This document shows positions 8,392-18,307 of a DNA stretch of 40,829 bases, one piece after another. The position numbers and the translations under genes were made by a program. The notes below the pieces were generated by a model. The model had not been told where the DNA came from, made no database searches, and worked only from the letters and a program-made list of their open reading frames with translations. Every line of letters starts with the position of its first letter. Positions within the stretch are counted from its first letter, which is position 1. The stretch lies in NCBI GenBank assembly GCA_050290785.1, contig JBNKIR010000038.1:1-40829 (forward strand), given 5' to 3'. Origin of the DNA: JAAGZL01 sp050290785. GTDB lineage: Bacteria > Pseudomonadota > Gammaproteobacteria > Chromatiales > Chromatiaceae.

Positions 8392-9303
8392 TCAGGATAT
8401 CGGAATCGGCTTCAGATAGGAGATGGGTTCTTCACCACCCTCCTCGAATGTAACCTCTTCCCATGCCTCTTTATCGGCGATAAGCGCCTTCAGCAATTTG
8501 TTATTCAGGGCGTGTCCGGACTTATTCCCGATGAAGGACCCCACCAGGCTGTGACCCAACAGGTAAAGATCACCTATGGCGTCCAGTATCTTGTGCTTCA
8601 CAAACTCGTCTTCATAGCGCAGTCCATCTTCGTTCAGCACCCGAAAATCGTCCACAACAATGGCATTATCTATGCTGCCACCCAGCGCAAGCTGGCGTTC
8701 CCGCAGCATCTCGATATCACGCAAAAAGCCAAAGGTGCGGGCCCTGCTGACCTCTTTTACAAAAGAGGTGGAAGAAAAATCCACGGAGGCGAATTTGGTT
8801 CGATCTGTAAATACCGGATGATCAAAATCTATGGCAAACGAGACCTTGAATCCGTCAAAAGGCCTGAATGCCGCACTCTTACCCTCTTCTTCTACCACGA
8901 CTTCACGCTTGATACGTATAAAGCGCTTAGGGGCATTCTGCTCCTCTATACCGGCAGACTGGATCAGGAATACAAACGGACCGGCACTACCGTCCATGAT
9001 TGGAACCTCGGCTGCGCTTACATCAACGTAGGCGTTATCGATACCAAGACCCGCACATGCCGAGAGCAGATGCTCAACGGTGGAGATCCGTACTCCATCC
9101 TTTTCCAGAGTTGTTGAGAGTTGGGTATCTCCAACATTTTCCGGGCAAGCCTTTATTTCGACCGGCTCATCCAGATCGACACGCCTGAACACGATACCAG
9201 TATTAGGTGCCGCCGGTCTGAGTGTTAGATATATTTTATCCCCGGTGTGTAGACCCACGCCTGTAGCGCGAATCACATTCTTCAAAGTTCGCTGCTTAAT
9301 CAT
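8392..9303 (-). CDS. lpxC: UDP-3-O-acyl-N-acetylglucosamine deacetylase LpxC
   Basis: LpxC removes the acetyl group from UDP-3-O-acyl-GlcNAc, the committed step of lipid A synthesis. The 303-residue product starts MIKQRTLKNVIRATGVGLHTG, matching the usual LpxC N-terminus. A GTG 18 nt upstream (9321) is in frame but unnecessary. Zinc-site elements are intact: STVEHL with H78, and KHKILDAIGD carrying the second His and the Asp. The catalytic His lies in KSGHALNNKLL. VPIMDGSAGPFV and SRARTFGFLRDIE are also conserved. It is the last gene of the dcw cluster, 185 nt after ftsZ, and may have its own promoter. Confidence 0.97.
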   Translation of the reverse strand: MIKQRTLKNVIRATGVGLHTGDKIYLTLRPAAPNTGIVFRRVDLDEPVEIKACPENVGDTQLSTTLEKDGVRISTVEHLLSACAGLGIDNAYVDVSAAEVPIMDGSAGPFVFLIQSAGIEEQNAPKRFIRIKREVVVEEEGKSAAFRPFDGFKVSFAIDFDHPVFTDRTKFASVDFSSTSFVKEVSRARTFGFLRDIEMLRERQLALGGSIDNAIVVDDFRVLNEDGLRYEDEFVKHKILDAIGDLYLLGHSLVGSFIGNKSGHALNNKLLKALIADKEAWEEVTFEEGGEEPISYLKPIPIS

Positions 9304-9345
9304 TATAGTTTCGTCTTTCACTCAATATCCCCAAAAACGCCACGT

Positions 9346-9374
9346 ATACTACCATAAGCGTCTACTATGAGAAA
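9346..9374 (-). promoter_or_regulatory. Weak candidate promoter upstream of lpxC
   Basis: On the minus strand a TAGTAT -10 (9346-9351) lies 17 nt from a poor -35 (TTTCTC), giving a leader of about 36 nt to the lpxC ATG. The 185-nt ftsZ-lpxC gap is the widest in the cluster, which makes an internal promoter reasonable. The motif itself is weak. Confidence 0.3.
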
Positions 9375-9488
9375 GCATCCTCTCCAGCAGAGAACACACA
9401 GCCAAGCCAGCAAGTTACAGGCCAGCGCCTCGCTCTGGATAGGCAAACTCCAAAGACTACTATTTTTTCAACAAGTTCCCTCCTTACA

Positions 9489-10685
9489 TCAATCAGCCTG
9501 CCGCCGGAGAAATGCAGGGATATCCAGATACTCCATCTCTTTGTCGCTGGTAGATTCCACATAGGCCTTTGCGATCTTTGGGTCCTTGCGAATCACCGTG
9601 GGACGGTCCATTGCGCTGTAATCCGGACGTTCTATCACCACCTCTTCCTCTGCCTCGGGCTCAATCTCTACCGGACGCAGTACGGCAACTTCCTCACTCC
9701 TTCTCTCGGGGGTGATAGCCCTGATTGTCTTATTGCCCAGGCCGGTAGCCACCACTGTCACCCTCAGATCATCTTCCATATCAGGGTCGATCACGGTACC
9801 GACCACTACTGTGGCATCATCACAGGCGACATCTTTTACGGTGTTACCCACCTCATCAAACTCTCCGATGGACAGGTTGGCGCCAGCGGTTATATTCACC
9901 AGGATACCGCGTGCCCCAGACAGATTCACATCCTCCAGCAGTGGGCTATGGATCGCCTCTTCTGCCGCCAGACGGGCACGATCATCACCCCTGGCGCTGC
10001 CTGAACCCATCATGGCTATACCCATCTCTGACATGACCGTACGCACATCGGCAAAATCAACATTTATCAGGCCTGGACGTGTAATCAGCTCGGCAATACC
10101 CTGAACAGCCCCAAGCAGGATATCGTTGGCCGCCTTGAAGGCATTGAGCAGACTCATCTCTTTACCCAATACCGCAAGCAGCTTCTCATTCGGAATGGTT
10201 ATAAGAGAGTCCACATATTTAGCCAGCTCCTTTACCCCCTCATCGGCTACCGCCATGCGTTTGGTGCCCTCGAAACAGAACGGCTTGGTCACTACCGCAA
10301 CGGTAAGCACCCCCATATCCCTGGCCACTTCAGCCACGATAGGTCCGGCCCCGGTTCCGGTTCCGCCACCCAGACCGGCGGTAATAAACACCATGTCCGC
10401 CCCTTCCAGAACCTCCTGGATGCGGTCACGGTCCTCCATGGCAGCACCACGTCCGATATCCGGATTGGTGCCCGCTCCCAGGCCTTTGGTGATATTTGAG
10501 CCAAGCTGCAACAGGGTACGCACCCTGCTGTTGTTCAGTGCCTGGGCATCTGTATTAGCGCAGATAAAATCCACGCCATCAATATTGGCATCAACCATAT
10601 GGTTGACGGCGTTACCACCACCGCCACCGACACCAACCACCTTGATCACTGCGTTTTGGCAGTGCGCATCCATTAATTCAAACAT
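9489..10685 (-). CDS. ftsZ: Cell division GTPase FtsZ
   Basis: FtsZ is the tubulin homologue that polymerises into the division ring. The 398-residue protein has the N-terminal GVGGGGGNAVNHM, the tubulin signature GGGTGTG at about 106-112, the T7-loop region VNVDFADVRTVM, and the conserved C-terminal peptide EYLDIPAFLRRQ, which binds FtsA and ZipA. I prefer the ATG at 10685 because AGGAGG lies 7 nt upstream; a GTG directly before it (10688) is also in frame. It follows ftsA after 66 nt. Confidence 0.98.
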   Translation of the reverse strand: MFELMDAHCQNAVIKVVGVGGGGGNAVNHMVDANIDGVDFICANTDAQALNNSRVRTLLQLGSNITKGLGAGTNPDIGRGAAMEDRDRIQEVLEGADMVFITAGLGGGTGTGAGPIVAEVARDMGVLTVAVVTKPFCFEGTKRMAVADEGVKELAKYVDSLITIPNEKLLAVLGKEMSLLNAFKAANDILLGAVQGIAELITRPGLINVDFADVRTVMSEMGIAMMGSGSARGDDRARLAAEEAIHSPLLEDVNLSGARGILVNITAGANLSIGEFDEVGNTVKDVACDDATVVVGTVIDPDMEDDLRVTVVATGLGNKTIRAITPERRSEEVAVLRPVEIEPEAEEEVVIERPDYSAMDRPTVIRKDPKIAKAYVESTSDKEMEYLDIPAFLRRQAD

Positions 10686-10751
10686 CACTTACCCTCCTCT
10701 CAAATAGGCCGAGACCCAAGCAATTTAAAAAACGATAAAACTGAAAGACCA

Positions 10752-11987
10752 TCAAAAATTTCCTTGAAACCAACTGCGCATACGACCCCAAATATCATTC
10801 ATCCCCGGACCATTGGGCAGCTCGCGCATATGGGTCGCCCGGTTGCTGGAACCAAACAGGAGCAGCCCCACACCGGTGGCGTATATTGGATTACGCACCA
10901 CATCCACCAGTCCCGATATATATTGGGGAACACCCAGTCTGACGGGCATGTGGAACACCTCTTCCGCCAGATCTATCAATCCTTCCATCTTGGAACTGCC
11001 GCCGGTCAGGACGACACCTCCCGGAATAAGATCCTCGAATCCGCTGCGCCTCAGCTCCGCCTGCACCAGGGTCAGCAGCTCTTCATAGCGCGGCTCCACC
11101 ACCTCGGCCAGGGTCTGACGCGACAGCCTCCTGGCCGGGCGATCGCCTATACTGGGGACCTCGATGGTCTCATCGTCTGCGGCCAGCTGAGTCAGGGCGC
11201 AGGCGTACTTTACCTTTATCTCTTCAGCGTGCTGGGTGGGGGTACGCAGGGCAACCGCTATATCGTTGGTCACTTGATCACCTGCGATCGGGATCACCGC
11301 CGTATGCCGGATCGAGCCGTCGGTGAAGATGGCGATATCCGTGGTTCCACCACCGATATCCACCAGACAGACCCCCAGCTCCTTTTCGTCATCGCTCAGG
11401 ACGGCATAACTGGAACTAAGCTGTTCCAGGATCAGGTCATCCACATCCAGGCCGCAGCGACGCACACACTTGACGATATTCTGGGCCGCACTCACCGCCC
11501 CGGTCACCATGTGTACTCTGGCCTCCAGACGAACGCCCGACATGCCAACCGGCTCTTTGATCCCCTCCTGTTCATCGATGATGAACTCCTGGGGCAGGAT
11601 GTGCAGGATCTTCTGATCCGCGGGTATGGCGACCGCCCTGGCCGCGTCTATCACCCGCTCCACATCGCCGTAGGCCACCTCGTGATCCTTGATGGCGACG
11701 ATGCCGTGGGAGTTGAGGCTGCGGATATGGCTTCCGGCAATACCTGCGTGGACCGAATGGATCTCACACCCGGCCATCAGCTCCGCCTCCTCCACTGCAC
11801 GCTGAATGGACTGGACGGTGGATTCGATATTGACCACCACACCCTTCTTCAGACCGCGTGACGGGTGCGACCCTATTCCGATGACCTCTATCTCCCGCTC
11901 AGGCTTAATCTCGCCGACAATGGCGACCACCTTTGAGGTACCGATATCCAGGCCTACAATGAGATTTTTTTCACCCTTTTTGGTCAT
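10752..11987 (-). CDS. ftsA: Cell division protein FtsA
   Basis: FtsA is an actin-fold ATPase that tethers FtsZ filaments to the membrane. The 411-residue form starts MTKKGEKNLIVGLDIGTSKV at 11987, where its ATG shares one base with the ftsQ stop (TGATG). The longer frame to 12053 would run into ftsQ and is less likely. Phosphate-binding motifs are GLDIGTSKVVAIVGE and LVDIGGGTTDIAIF. The C-terminus (WGRMRSWFQGNF) is a short amphipathic helix, as expected for the membrane-targeting sequence. Confidence 0.97.
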   Translation of the reverse strand: MTKKGEKNLIVGLDIGTSKVVAIVGEIKPEREIEVIGIGSHPSRGLKKGVVVNIESTVQSIQRAVEEAELMAGCEIHSVHAGIAGSHIRSLNSHGIVAIKDHEVAYGDVERVIDAARAVAIPADQKILHILPQEFIIDEQEGIKEPVGMSGVRLEARVHMVTGAVSAAQNIVKCVRRCGLDVDDLILEQLSSSYAVLSDDEKELGVCLVDIGGGTTDIAIFTDGSIRHTAVIPIAGDQVTNDIAVALRTPTQHAEEIKVKYACALTQLAADDETIEVPSIGDRPARRLSRQTLAEVVEPRYEELLTLVQAELRRSGFEDLIPGGVVLTGGSSKMEGLIDLAEEVFHMPVRLGVPQYISGLVDVVRNPIYATGVGLLLFGSSNRATHMRELPNGPGMNDIWGRMRSWFQGNF

Positions 11988-12799
11988 CACACCAATCCTC
12001 TCAAGCTCTTGATCATCCACCCCTGACCGGCTGTCGGGGCTGTGTTTTTCCAAGTAACGGCCACGCCGTTCGTGTAGCGCAGATCTACCACCATAAGTTC
12101 TCTCTTATCCTGTTGCAGCAACGGATAGATGCTATAGAAGCGCGCCAATCTATCTTCCACACCCTTACTGCCAAGCCTTACGACCAAATCGTTATCCAGC
12201 TTCATGGTCCAGGCCCTGCGTTCATCCATAGACAATGCGGTTATCTTCAGCCCAAACGACGAGAGCCGTATCTTGATCTGCACATACTTCCTCGCCAGTT
12301 CCTGCTCACTACCCTTAGGTCCTGCAAGAAGCGGCAAACCAGCCGGTATGCTCTCCGGTTTGGGATAGAACGCCTCACCGCGCAGATTCAGCACCCCGTC
12401 TCTCCCCCACCTGGAGAGGGGCACATGCTCTTCCACCCACATCTGCAGGCTGTCTGGCCATACCCTTCTGACACTCACCTTATCGACCCAGGGCAGCTCC
12501 TTGGCCCGATCCCGGATCGCATCCACATCTACGGTAAGAAAACCGCCCCGAGTGAGATCCCCAACGGCCTGCTCCAGATCCTGCCGCTGCATATAACGGA
12601 ACTTGCCATCCGTACGCACCACCTTGAGTGGCAGCAGGCTCGGATCCATCAGGGTGACAAAACCCCAGTAGAGGCCACCGCCGACAACTACCGCGACCAG
12701 CATCAGCTTCAGCCACAACAGGATGGCGATCTTCTGCTGCTCACGGCGCTGCGCCTCCGCCTTGCTCATCTGTTTGCTGCTAGCGCCTTTCCTATCCAT
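11987..12799 (-). CDS. ftsQ: Cell division protein FtsQ
   Basis: FtsQ is a bitopic inner-membrane protein that links early and late division proteins through FtsB/FtsL. The 270-residue product (start ATG at 12799, MDRKGASSKQMSKAEAQ) has a cytoplasmic charged tail, one transmembrane helix (about 27-50), a POTRA domain beginning at LPLKVVRTDGKFRYMQRQDL, and the FtsQ domain with LPWVDKVSVRRVWPDSLQ. The start overlaps the ddl stop by 8 nt. A longer frame to 12847 exists but would extend 56 nt into ddl. Confidence 0.95.
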   Translation of the reverse strand: MDRKGASSKQMSKAEAQRREQQKIAILLWLKLMLVAVVVGGGLYWGFVTLMDPSLLPLKVVRTDGKFRYMQRQDLEQAVGDLTRGGFLTVDVDAIRDRAKELPWVDKVSVRRVWPDSLQMWVEEHVPLSRWGRDGVLNLRGEAFYPKPESIPAGLPLLAGPKGSEQELARKYVQIKIRLSSFGLKITALSMDERRAWTMKLDNDLVVRLGSKGVEDRLARFYSIYPLLQQDKRELMVVDLRYTNGVAVTWKNTAPTAGQGWMIKSLRGLV

Positions 12800-13721
12800 C
12801 ACGCGCCCCCAGGGTCGTGGCCAGGATCTGCCAGACCAGCTCATCAAAATCGAGACCCTGCTGTCTCGCCGCCATCGGCACCAGGCTATGGTCGGTCATG
12901 CCGGGTACGGTGTTCACCTCTATCAGGTAGGGAGACATCTCCTGATCCATCATGATGTCCACCCTGCCCCAGCCAGCGGCACCAACGGCATGGAATGCCT
13001 TCAGTGCCAGTTGCTGCAACTCCAGCTCCTTTGTCTCATCCAGACCGCAGGGGCAGTGGTACTTGGTGCTGTCTGCGCTGTATTTGGCCTCATAGTCGTA
13101 AAAACTGTGTGGGGTCTCCAGACGGATCAGCGGCAAGGGGCGATCGTTGAGGATCGATGCCGTGAACTCCTGTCCGGTTATCCACCTCTCCACCATCACC
13201 TGACCGTCATACTCCCTGGCCGCCATCCAGGCGCTGCGTAGCTCGTCCCGATCATTCACCTTGGCCATGCCTATACTGGAGCCCTCATGCACCGGCTTCA
13301 CCATCAGGGGAAAACCGAGTTCAGCTGCGGTCTCCAGGTCGCCCTCGTCGCCTATCATCAGGTATCCCGGTGTAGGCAGGGAGAGGGCGCTCCACAGGAG
13401 CTTGCAGCGATATTTGTCCATGCCCAGGGATGAACCCTGCACCCCACTGCCGGTATAGGGCAGACCCAGGGTCTCCAGTCCACCCTGAATGACCCCATCC
13501 TCTCCACCGCGGCCATGCAACACGATGAACACACGGTCATAACCGCCATCCACCAACTGCTGCAGCACATCCCTGCCGGCATCTATCCCGTGGGCGTCGA
13601 CCCCCTTGCGCAGCAGTCCGTCCAGCACCGCCTTGCCACTGCGCAGGGATACCTCGCGTTCCGCAGAATCGCCTCCCATCAGGACCGCCACCTTACCGAA
13701 TTGTCCAGCTTGTATACTCAT
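12792..13721 (-). CDS. ddl: D-alanine--D-alanine ligase
   Basis: Makes the D-Ala-D-Ala dipeptide used by MurF. The 309-residue ATP-grasp enzyme shows the N-terminal VAVLMGGDSAEREVSLRSG, the glycine-rich VKPVHEGSSIGMAKV, the metal-binding region WGRVDIMM and IEVNTVPGMTDHSLVP. Its size and position between murB and ftsQ match the DdlB type. Its start overlaps the murB stop by 4 nt. Confidence 0.97.
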   Translation of the reverse strand: MSIQAGQFGKVAVLMGGDSAEREVSLRSGKAVLDGLLRKGVDAHGIDAGRDVLQQLVDGGYDRVFIVLHGRGGEDGVIQGGLETLGLPYTGSGVQGSSLGMDKYRCKLLWSALSLPTPGYLMIGDEGDLETAAELGFPLMVKPVHEGSSIGMAKVNDRDELRSAWMAAREYDGQVMVERWITGQEFTASILNDRPLPLIRLETPHSFYDYEAKYSADSTKYHCPCGLDETKELELQQLALKAFHAVGAAGWGRVDIMMDQEMSPYLIEVNTVPGMTDHSLVPMAARQQGLDFDELVWQILATTLGARDG

Positions 13722-14608
13722 TCCGGCCCCTCCCCCACGATGCGCACCTCAGTGACCAGAGATACGCCTGTAGCCTCTTTCACCCTGTCCCGCACCATCC
13801 AGATCAGCTCCTCGATATCTGCCGCCCTGGCCTCACCGGTATTGATGATGAAGTTGGCATGCTTATCGGAGACACAGGCCTTACCGATACAGCGCCCCTT
13901 GAGCCCGGTCTCCTCTATCAGGCGCGCTGCATAATCGCCTTCAGGATTGCGAAATACCGAACCGCAACTGGGCAGGCCGATAGGCTGGGTCGAGGCCCGT
14001 TTATCCAGCAGCTCCTGGATCGCATCCAGCGCCGCATCCCCATCACCGGGATTGAGCCGGACCGTGGCGGCGATAAACCACTCACCTTCCGGTGCCTTAA
14101 CCTGACGATATCCCACCTCGAACTCTTCCGGGACGCGTCTCTGGATCTCTCCCCTGCGATCTATGGTCTCCACCTGTTCCACCCACTCCCAGATCTCACT
14201 GCCGAAGGCACCGGCATTCATGGCCAGCGCCCCACCAAAGGTGCCGGGGATACCGGCCAGGAACTCCACCCCGCAGAGACCGCCGTGGGCGGTGACTCGC
14301 GCCAGTTTGGCGCTGGAGACCCCGGCCTCGGCCCGAACCCGGCAGTCATCCAGTCTTTCAATCTGCTCCAGACAGCCGCGGGTAAGGATGACCGTGCCAT
14401 CAAATCCACCGTCCCGAACCAGCAGATTGCTGCCCAGCCCCAGCCAAAGCAGTGGCTCATCGTCCGGCAGGGAGCGCATGAACCGCACCAGATCGTCACT
14501 GTCCACGGGGCGATACATGCGTCGCGCAGGGCCGCCCACACGCCAGGTGGTGTACCTGGACAGCGGCTCCTGGTAGAGCATCTCACCCTTGAAGGCAGAA
14601 ACGTTCAT
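13718..14608 (-). CDS. murB: UDP-N-acetylenolpyruvoylglucosamine reductase MurB
   Basis: An FAD- and NADPH-dependent reductase that forms UDP-MurNAc. The 296 residues place it in the shorter type II class. FAD-binding elements are TTWRVGGPARRMYRP, WLGLGSNLLVRDGG and GIPGTFGGALAMNAGAFG. SCGSVFRNPEGDYAARLIEE carries the catalytic Ser. It lies between murC and ddl, a common gammaproteobacterial position, with 4-nt overlaps on both sides. Confidence 0.97.
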   Translation of the reverse strand: MNVSAFKGEMLYQEPLSRYTTWRVGGPARRMYRPVDSDDLVRFMRSLPDDEPLLWLGLGSNLLVRDGGFDGTVILTRGCLEQIERLDDCRVRAEAGVSSAKLARVTAHGGLCGVEFLAGIPGTFGGALAMNAGAFGSEIWEWVEQVETIDRRGEIQRRVPEEFEVGYRQVKAPEGEWFIAATVRLNPGDGDAALDAIQELLDKRASTQPIGLPSCGSVFRNPEGDYAARLIEETGLKGRCIGKACVSDKHANFIINTGEARAADIEELIWMVRDRVKEATGVSLVTEVRIVGEGPE

Positions 14609-16062
14609 GGCCGCTCCTCACCTCCCGCATCGGCACACAAAAGCTCCGGCATATTCGCCGCCAGGGCGCCTATATCGCCCGCGCCCATCATGGCCACCAC
14701 ATCGCCGTCCTGCACCAGACCGGACAGGAGTTCCGGCAGGTCGGAGATCGGATCAAGAAAGACCGGATCCACCTGACCCCTGGTGCGTATGGCCCTGCTC
14801 AGCGAGCGCCCATCGGCGCCCGGGATGGGGGCCTCACCGGCCGGGTAGACCTCGGTCAGCACCAGCACGTCGGCCTGGGACAGGACCTGGGCAAAATCGT
14901 CGAACTGCTCCTGGGTGCGGGTATAGCGATGGGGCTGAAACACCAATACCAGCCTGCGCTCCGGCCAACCCTCGCGGATGGCGGCGATGGTAGCGGCCAC
15001 CTCCCGCGGATGGTGTCCATAGTCATCCACCAGCATCACCTCTCCGTTGGCGGTGCGACATCCGTCCTTGACCTGAAAACGCCGGCCGATCCCCTGGAAC
15101 TTCTCCAGGGCCCTGCCGATGGAGTCGTTATCCACCCCCAGGTCCCTGGCCACCGCGATGGCGGCCAGTGAGTTGAGTACGTTGTGCCGCCCCGGCATGT
15201 TCAGGGTCAGCGGCAGGACGGAGCCGTCATCGGAAAAGCGCACCGAAAAGTGGGTCCTAAGCCCCTCCTGAGAGATATCCAGTGCCTGCAGATCCGCATC
15301 CTCGTGCACCCCATAGGTGATCACCGGACGCGCCAGCCGTGGCAGCAGTCCGCGGATCTCGTCGTCATCGATACAGAGCACCGCCTGACCGTAGAACGGC
15401 AGATGGTGCAGGAACTCGATAAAGGTCTGACGCAGGCGCTCGAAATCGCCCTCGTAGGTGGTCATGTGATCGGCATCTATATTGGTGACCACCGCCATCA
15501 TGGGTTGCAGATATAGGAATGAGGCATCGCTCTCATCCGCCTCCGCCACCAGGAACTCGCCGGTACCCAGCCTGGCGTTGGTGCCGGCGCTGTTCAGGCG
15601 ACCTCCGATCACAAAGGTGGGATCCAGCCCGCCCTCTGCCAGAATACTGGCCACCAGACTCGTTGTGGTGGTCTTGCCATGGGTGCCGGCCACCGCGATC
15701 CCGAAACGGAATCGCATCAGCTCCGCCAGCATCTCCGCCCGCGGCACCACAGGTATGCGCTCCGCACGGGCCGCCGCCACCTCCGGGTTGTCCTCCTTTA
15801 CCGCGCTGGAGATCACCACCGCATCGGCACCCTGAATATTCTCCGCCTTATGGCCGATCACCACCTCGGCGCCCTGCTTCTGCAACTGTTTCACCACCGG
15901 ACCGGTTTTCTGATCCGAGCCGGAGATGCGATAGCCCAGGTTCAACATCACCTCTGCGATACCGCTCATGCCGGCACCACCTATACCCACAAAGTGGATA
16001 TGACGCATACGTCCCATGGTCTCTGCGGTATGTCGCAACTGGTTGGTATTAGGTTGATTCAT
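14605..16062 (-). CDS. murC: UDP-N-acetylmuramate--L-alanine ligase MurC
   Basis: Adds L-Ala to UDP-MurNAc, the first step of stem-peptide synthesis. At 485 residues it is full length. An N-terminal HFVGIGGAGMSGIAEVM nucleotide-sugar-binding loop is followed by the Mur-ligase P-loop AGTHGKTTTTSLVAS, then NIDADHM and PGRHNVLNSLAAIAVA, and VDDYGHHPREV in the C-terminal domain. The start overlaps the murG stop by 4 nt. Confidence 0.98.
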   Translation of the reverse strand: MNQPNTNQLRHTAETMGRMRHIHFVGIGGAGMSGIAEVMLNLGYRISGSDQKTGPVVKQLQKQGAEVVIGHKAENIQGADAVVISSAVKEDNPEVAAARAERIPVVPRAEMLAELMRFRFGIAVAGTHGKTTTTSLVASILAEGGLDPTFVIGGRLNSAGTNARLGTGEFLVAEADESDASFLYLQPMMAVVTNIDADHMTTYEGDFERLRQTFIEFLHHLPFYGQAVLCIDDDEIRGLLPRLARPVITYGVHEDADLQALDISQEGLRTHFSVRFSDDGSVLPLTLNMPGRHNVLNSLAAIAVARDLGVDNDSIGRALEKFQGIGRRFQVKDGCRTANGEVMLVDDYGHHPREVAATIAAIREGWPERRLVLVFQPHRYTRTQEQFDDFAQVLSQADVLVLTEVYPAGEAPIPGADGRSLSRAIRTRGQVDPVFLDPISDLPELLSGLVQDGDVVAMMGAGDIGALAANMPELLCADAGGEERP

Positions 16063-17138
16063 TGCAGCTGTATCTCCTCGCAGATATCGGCCACATCCAT
16101 GGTAGCCATCGGTTTTGCCAGATTGCGGGCGGCCTGCGCCATCTGCAGCAGGATCTCCCTATTTGTAAGCAGCGGTTGCAGTCTGGCGGCCAGGGTCCAG
16201 GGGGTGAGTTCAGACTGCGGGAGCAGAAAGGCGGCGCCTGAATCGGTCAGATAGTTTGCGTTCAGGGTCTGATGGTCATCCACCGCGTGGGGGTACGGCA
16301 CCAGCACAGCACCGACACCGGCGGCGGCCAACTCAGATATGGTCAGGGCCCCGGACCTGCATATCACCAGATCGGCCCAGCCGTAGGCCTCGGCCATATT
16401 GGCGATAAACGGGACCACGCTGGCCTCTATCCCCACCGCCTTATATGCATTCGCGGTGGCCTCCTCTTTATCTCTGCCTGTCTGGTGACGCACCTCAATC
16501 TGTTCGGGACACTCGATCTCACCGATCGCTGCCGGTACCGTCTCGTTCAGGGCCTGTGCCCCCTGCGAACCACCCAGGATCAACAGTCGTACCGCACCCT
16601 TCCTATCCTTCATACGAATCGATGGCTTAGGCAGTTGCCAGATCTCGGCGCGAATCGGGTTACCCACCATGGACACCTTCTTGAGGGCGCCAAAACTGCC
16701 GGGGAAAGCCTCCAGGACCTGGTCCGCAACGTGAGACAGGATCTTATTGGTCATTCCAGGCAGGGCGTTCTGCTCATGTATAACCAGGGGGATGCGCAGC
16801 AGTCTGGCCACCACCCCGCCGGGGCCGGTGACGAATCCACCCATCCCCAGCACCACACCGGGACGGCGTCTTCTGAACACCCCGAACACCTGCCACAGGG
16901 CCAAGGAGAGCATCAGTGGCGCCCTGATCCAGCGCGCCAGGCCATTGCCGCGCAGACCGCTTATGCTGATGGTCTCCATATCGAACCCGGCCTCAGGCAC
17001 CACCCGCTCCTCAAATCCGCCGGCGGATCCCAGCCAGACCACACCCAGGCCGCGGCCACGCAACTCGGTTGCCACCGCCAGGGCGGGAAACACATGTCCG
17101 CCGGTGCCTCCGGCCATGATCATCACCGGTGCGCCCAT
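16059..17138 (-). CDS. murG: UDP-GlcNAc transferase MurG (lipid II synthase)
   Basis: A peripheral inner-membrane GT-B glycosyltransferase that adds GlcNAc to lipid I. The 359 residues include MAGGTGGHVFPALAVA, HEQNALPGMTNK, GGSQGAQALNE and the donor-site segment CRSGALTISELAAAGVGAVLVPYP. ATG 17138 is preceded by GAGAGG at good spacing and overlaps ftsW by 16 nt. An alternative ATG at 17123 (MIMAGGTGG) touches the ftsW stop as TGATG and cannot be excluded. Confidence 0.97.
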   Translation of the reverse strand: MGAPVMIMAGGTGGHVFPALAVATELRGRGLGVVWLGSAGGFEERVVPEAGFDMETISISGLRGNGLARWIRAPLMLSLALWQVFGVFRRRRPGVVLGMGGFVTGPGGVVARLLRIPLVIHEQNALPGMTNKILSHVADQVLEAFPGSFGALKKVSMVGNPIRAEIWQLPKPSIRMKDRKGAVRLLILGGSQGAQALNETVPAAIGEIECPEQIEVRHQTGRDKEEATANAYKAVGIEASVVPFIANMAEAYGWADLVICRSGALTISELAAAGVGAVLVPYPHAVDDHQTLNANYLTDSGAAFLLPQSELTPWTLAARLQPLLTNREILLQMAQAARNLAKPMATMDVADICEEIQLQ

Positions 17139-18307
17139 TGCAGCCTCTCTCTCTTCTGGGATGAATCCTGACGCCGGTTTTCATAGTCGACCCGAACCAG
17201 GATAGCTATCACCATACAGGCCACGATAATGCTGTTGCCGCCATAGCTCATAAAAGGCAGCGTCAGCCCCTTGGTCGGCAGCAGGCCGATGTTCACGCCT
17301 ATATTGATAAAGGCCTGCACCCCTATCCACAGACCGAAACCCTGCGCCATATAGGCGGCAAACCTGGACTCCAGACGCTCCGCCTCCGCCCCTATGGAAA
17401 ATGCCCTCCAGACGATGACCGTAAACAGGAAGATGACCACCAGGGTGCCAACCAGACCAAGCTCCTCTCCGATAACGGCCATGAGAAAATCGGTGTGCGC
17501 CTCCGGCAGATAGAACAGCTTTTGAATGCCGTTACCCAGACCGACCCCGAACCACTCTCCGCGACCGAAGGCGATCAGGGCCTGGGCCAGTTGATAGCCG
17601 CTGTCCTGAACATCGGCCCATGGATCCAGAAACGTGGTTATGCGCTGCAGGCGATAGGGAGAAGTGATGACCAGGGAGAACAGCGCCGCCCCCGCCAGGA
17701 TGATCAATATTATGAACTGCCACACCGGCACACCGCCCAGAAACAGCATGCCAAGGGCCGTGATCAGCAGTACCGTCACGGTCCCGAAATCCGGCTGCGC
17801 CATGATCATGCTACTGGCCAGGACCAGCAGCAGCATGGGTTTGATAAAGCCCCAGACCGTATGGGTCACCTCCAGTTGCCTGCGCACCAGATAACCTGCC
17901 AGATACACCACCAGAAACAACTTCATGAACTCGGAACTTTGCAGACTGAAGGAACCTACAGGTATCCATCTGGTGGCGCCGTTCACCTCCTTCCCGAGCC
18001 CAGGAATCAACACCAATATCAGCAGAAAGATCCCAAACAGATAGAGTGGCGCACCCATCTTCTGCAGCCGTTCCACCGGGATATAAAAGATCAGCAGTGC
18101 AGCCGTCAGGCCAATACCGATGGCGACCAGATGTCTTAAGACAAAATAGAATGGGGCCCCGCCTATACGGTGCAGGGAGGCCGATGCCACCATGACCAGA
18201 CCCAGACCCAGCAGGGCCAGGGCCGCTCCGATCAGGGAGTAATCCAGATCCGGCACCCGCATTCCCATCCGCGCGGTCGTTGCATTGGTCTGTGCCGCAA
18301 CGCTCAT
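17123..18307 (-). CDS. ftsW: Septal peptidoglycan glycosyltransferase FtsW (SEDS)
   Basis: A 394-residue polytopic membrane protein with about ten hydrophobic helices. SEDS-family marks are GATRWIPVGSFSLQSSEFMKL, AQPDFGTVTVLL, and the C-terminal GLLPTKGLTLPFMSYGGNSI. FtsW polymerises lipid II at the septum together with FtsI, encoded upstream in the same cluster. The start overlaps the murD stop by 4 nt. Confidence 0.97.
   Translation of the reverse strand: MSVAAQTNATTARMGMRVPDLDYSLIGAALALLGLGLVMVASASLHRIGGAPFYFVLRHLVAIGIGLTAALLIFYIPVERLQKMGAPLYLFGIFLLILVLIPGLGKEVNGATRWIPVGSFSLQSSEFMKLFLVVYLAGYLVRRQLEVTHTVWGFIKPMLLLVLASSMIMAQPDFGTVTVLLITALGMLFLGGVPVWQFIILIILAGAALFSLVITSPYRLQRITTFLDPWADVQDSGYQLAQALIAFGRGEWFGVGLGNGIQKLFYLPEAHTDFLMAVIGEELGLVGTLVVIFLFTVIVWRAFSIGAEAERLESRFAAYMAQGFGLWIGVQAFINIGVNIGLLPTKGLTLPFMSYGGNSIIVACMVIAILVRVDYENRRQDSSQKRERLQWAHR

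Noticed and set aside
9365..9564. Overlapping 65-codon frames on both strands between ftsZ and lpxC
   Set aside because: No ribosome-binding site, no recognisable protein features, and both partly overlap ftsZ. The gap is better explained as a leader/promoter region for lpxC.
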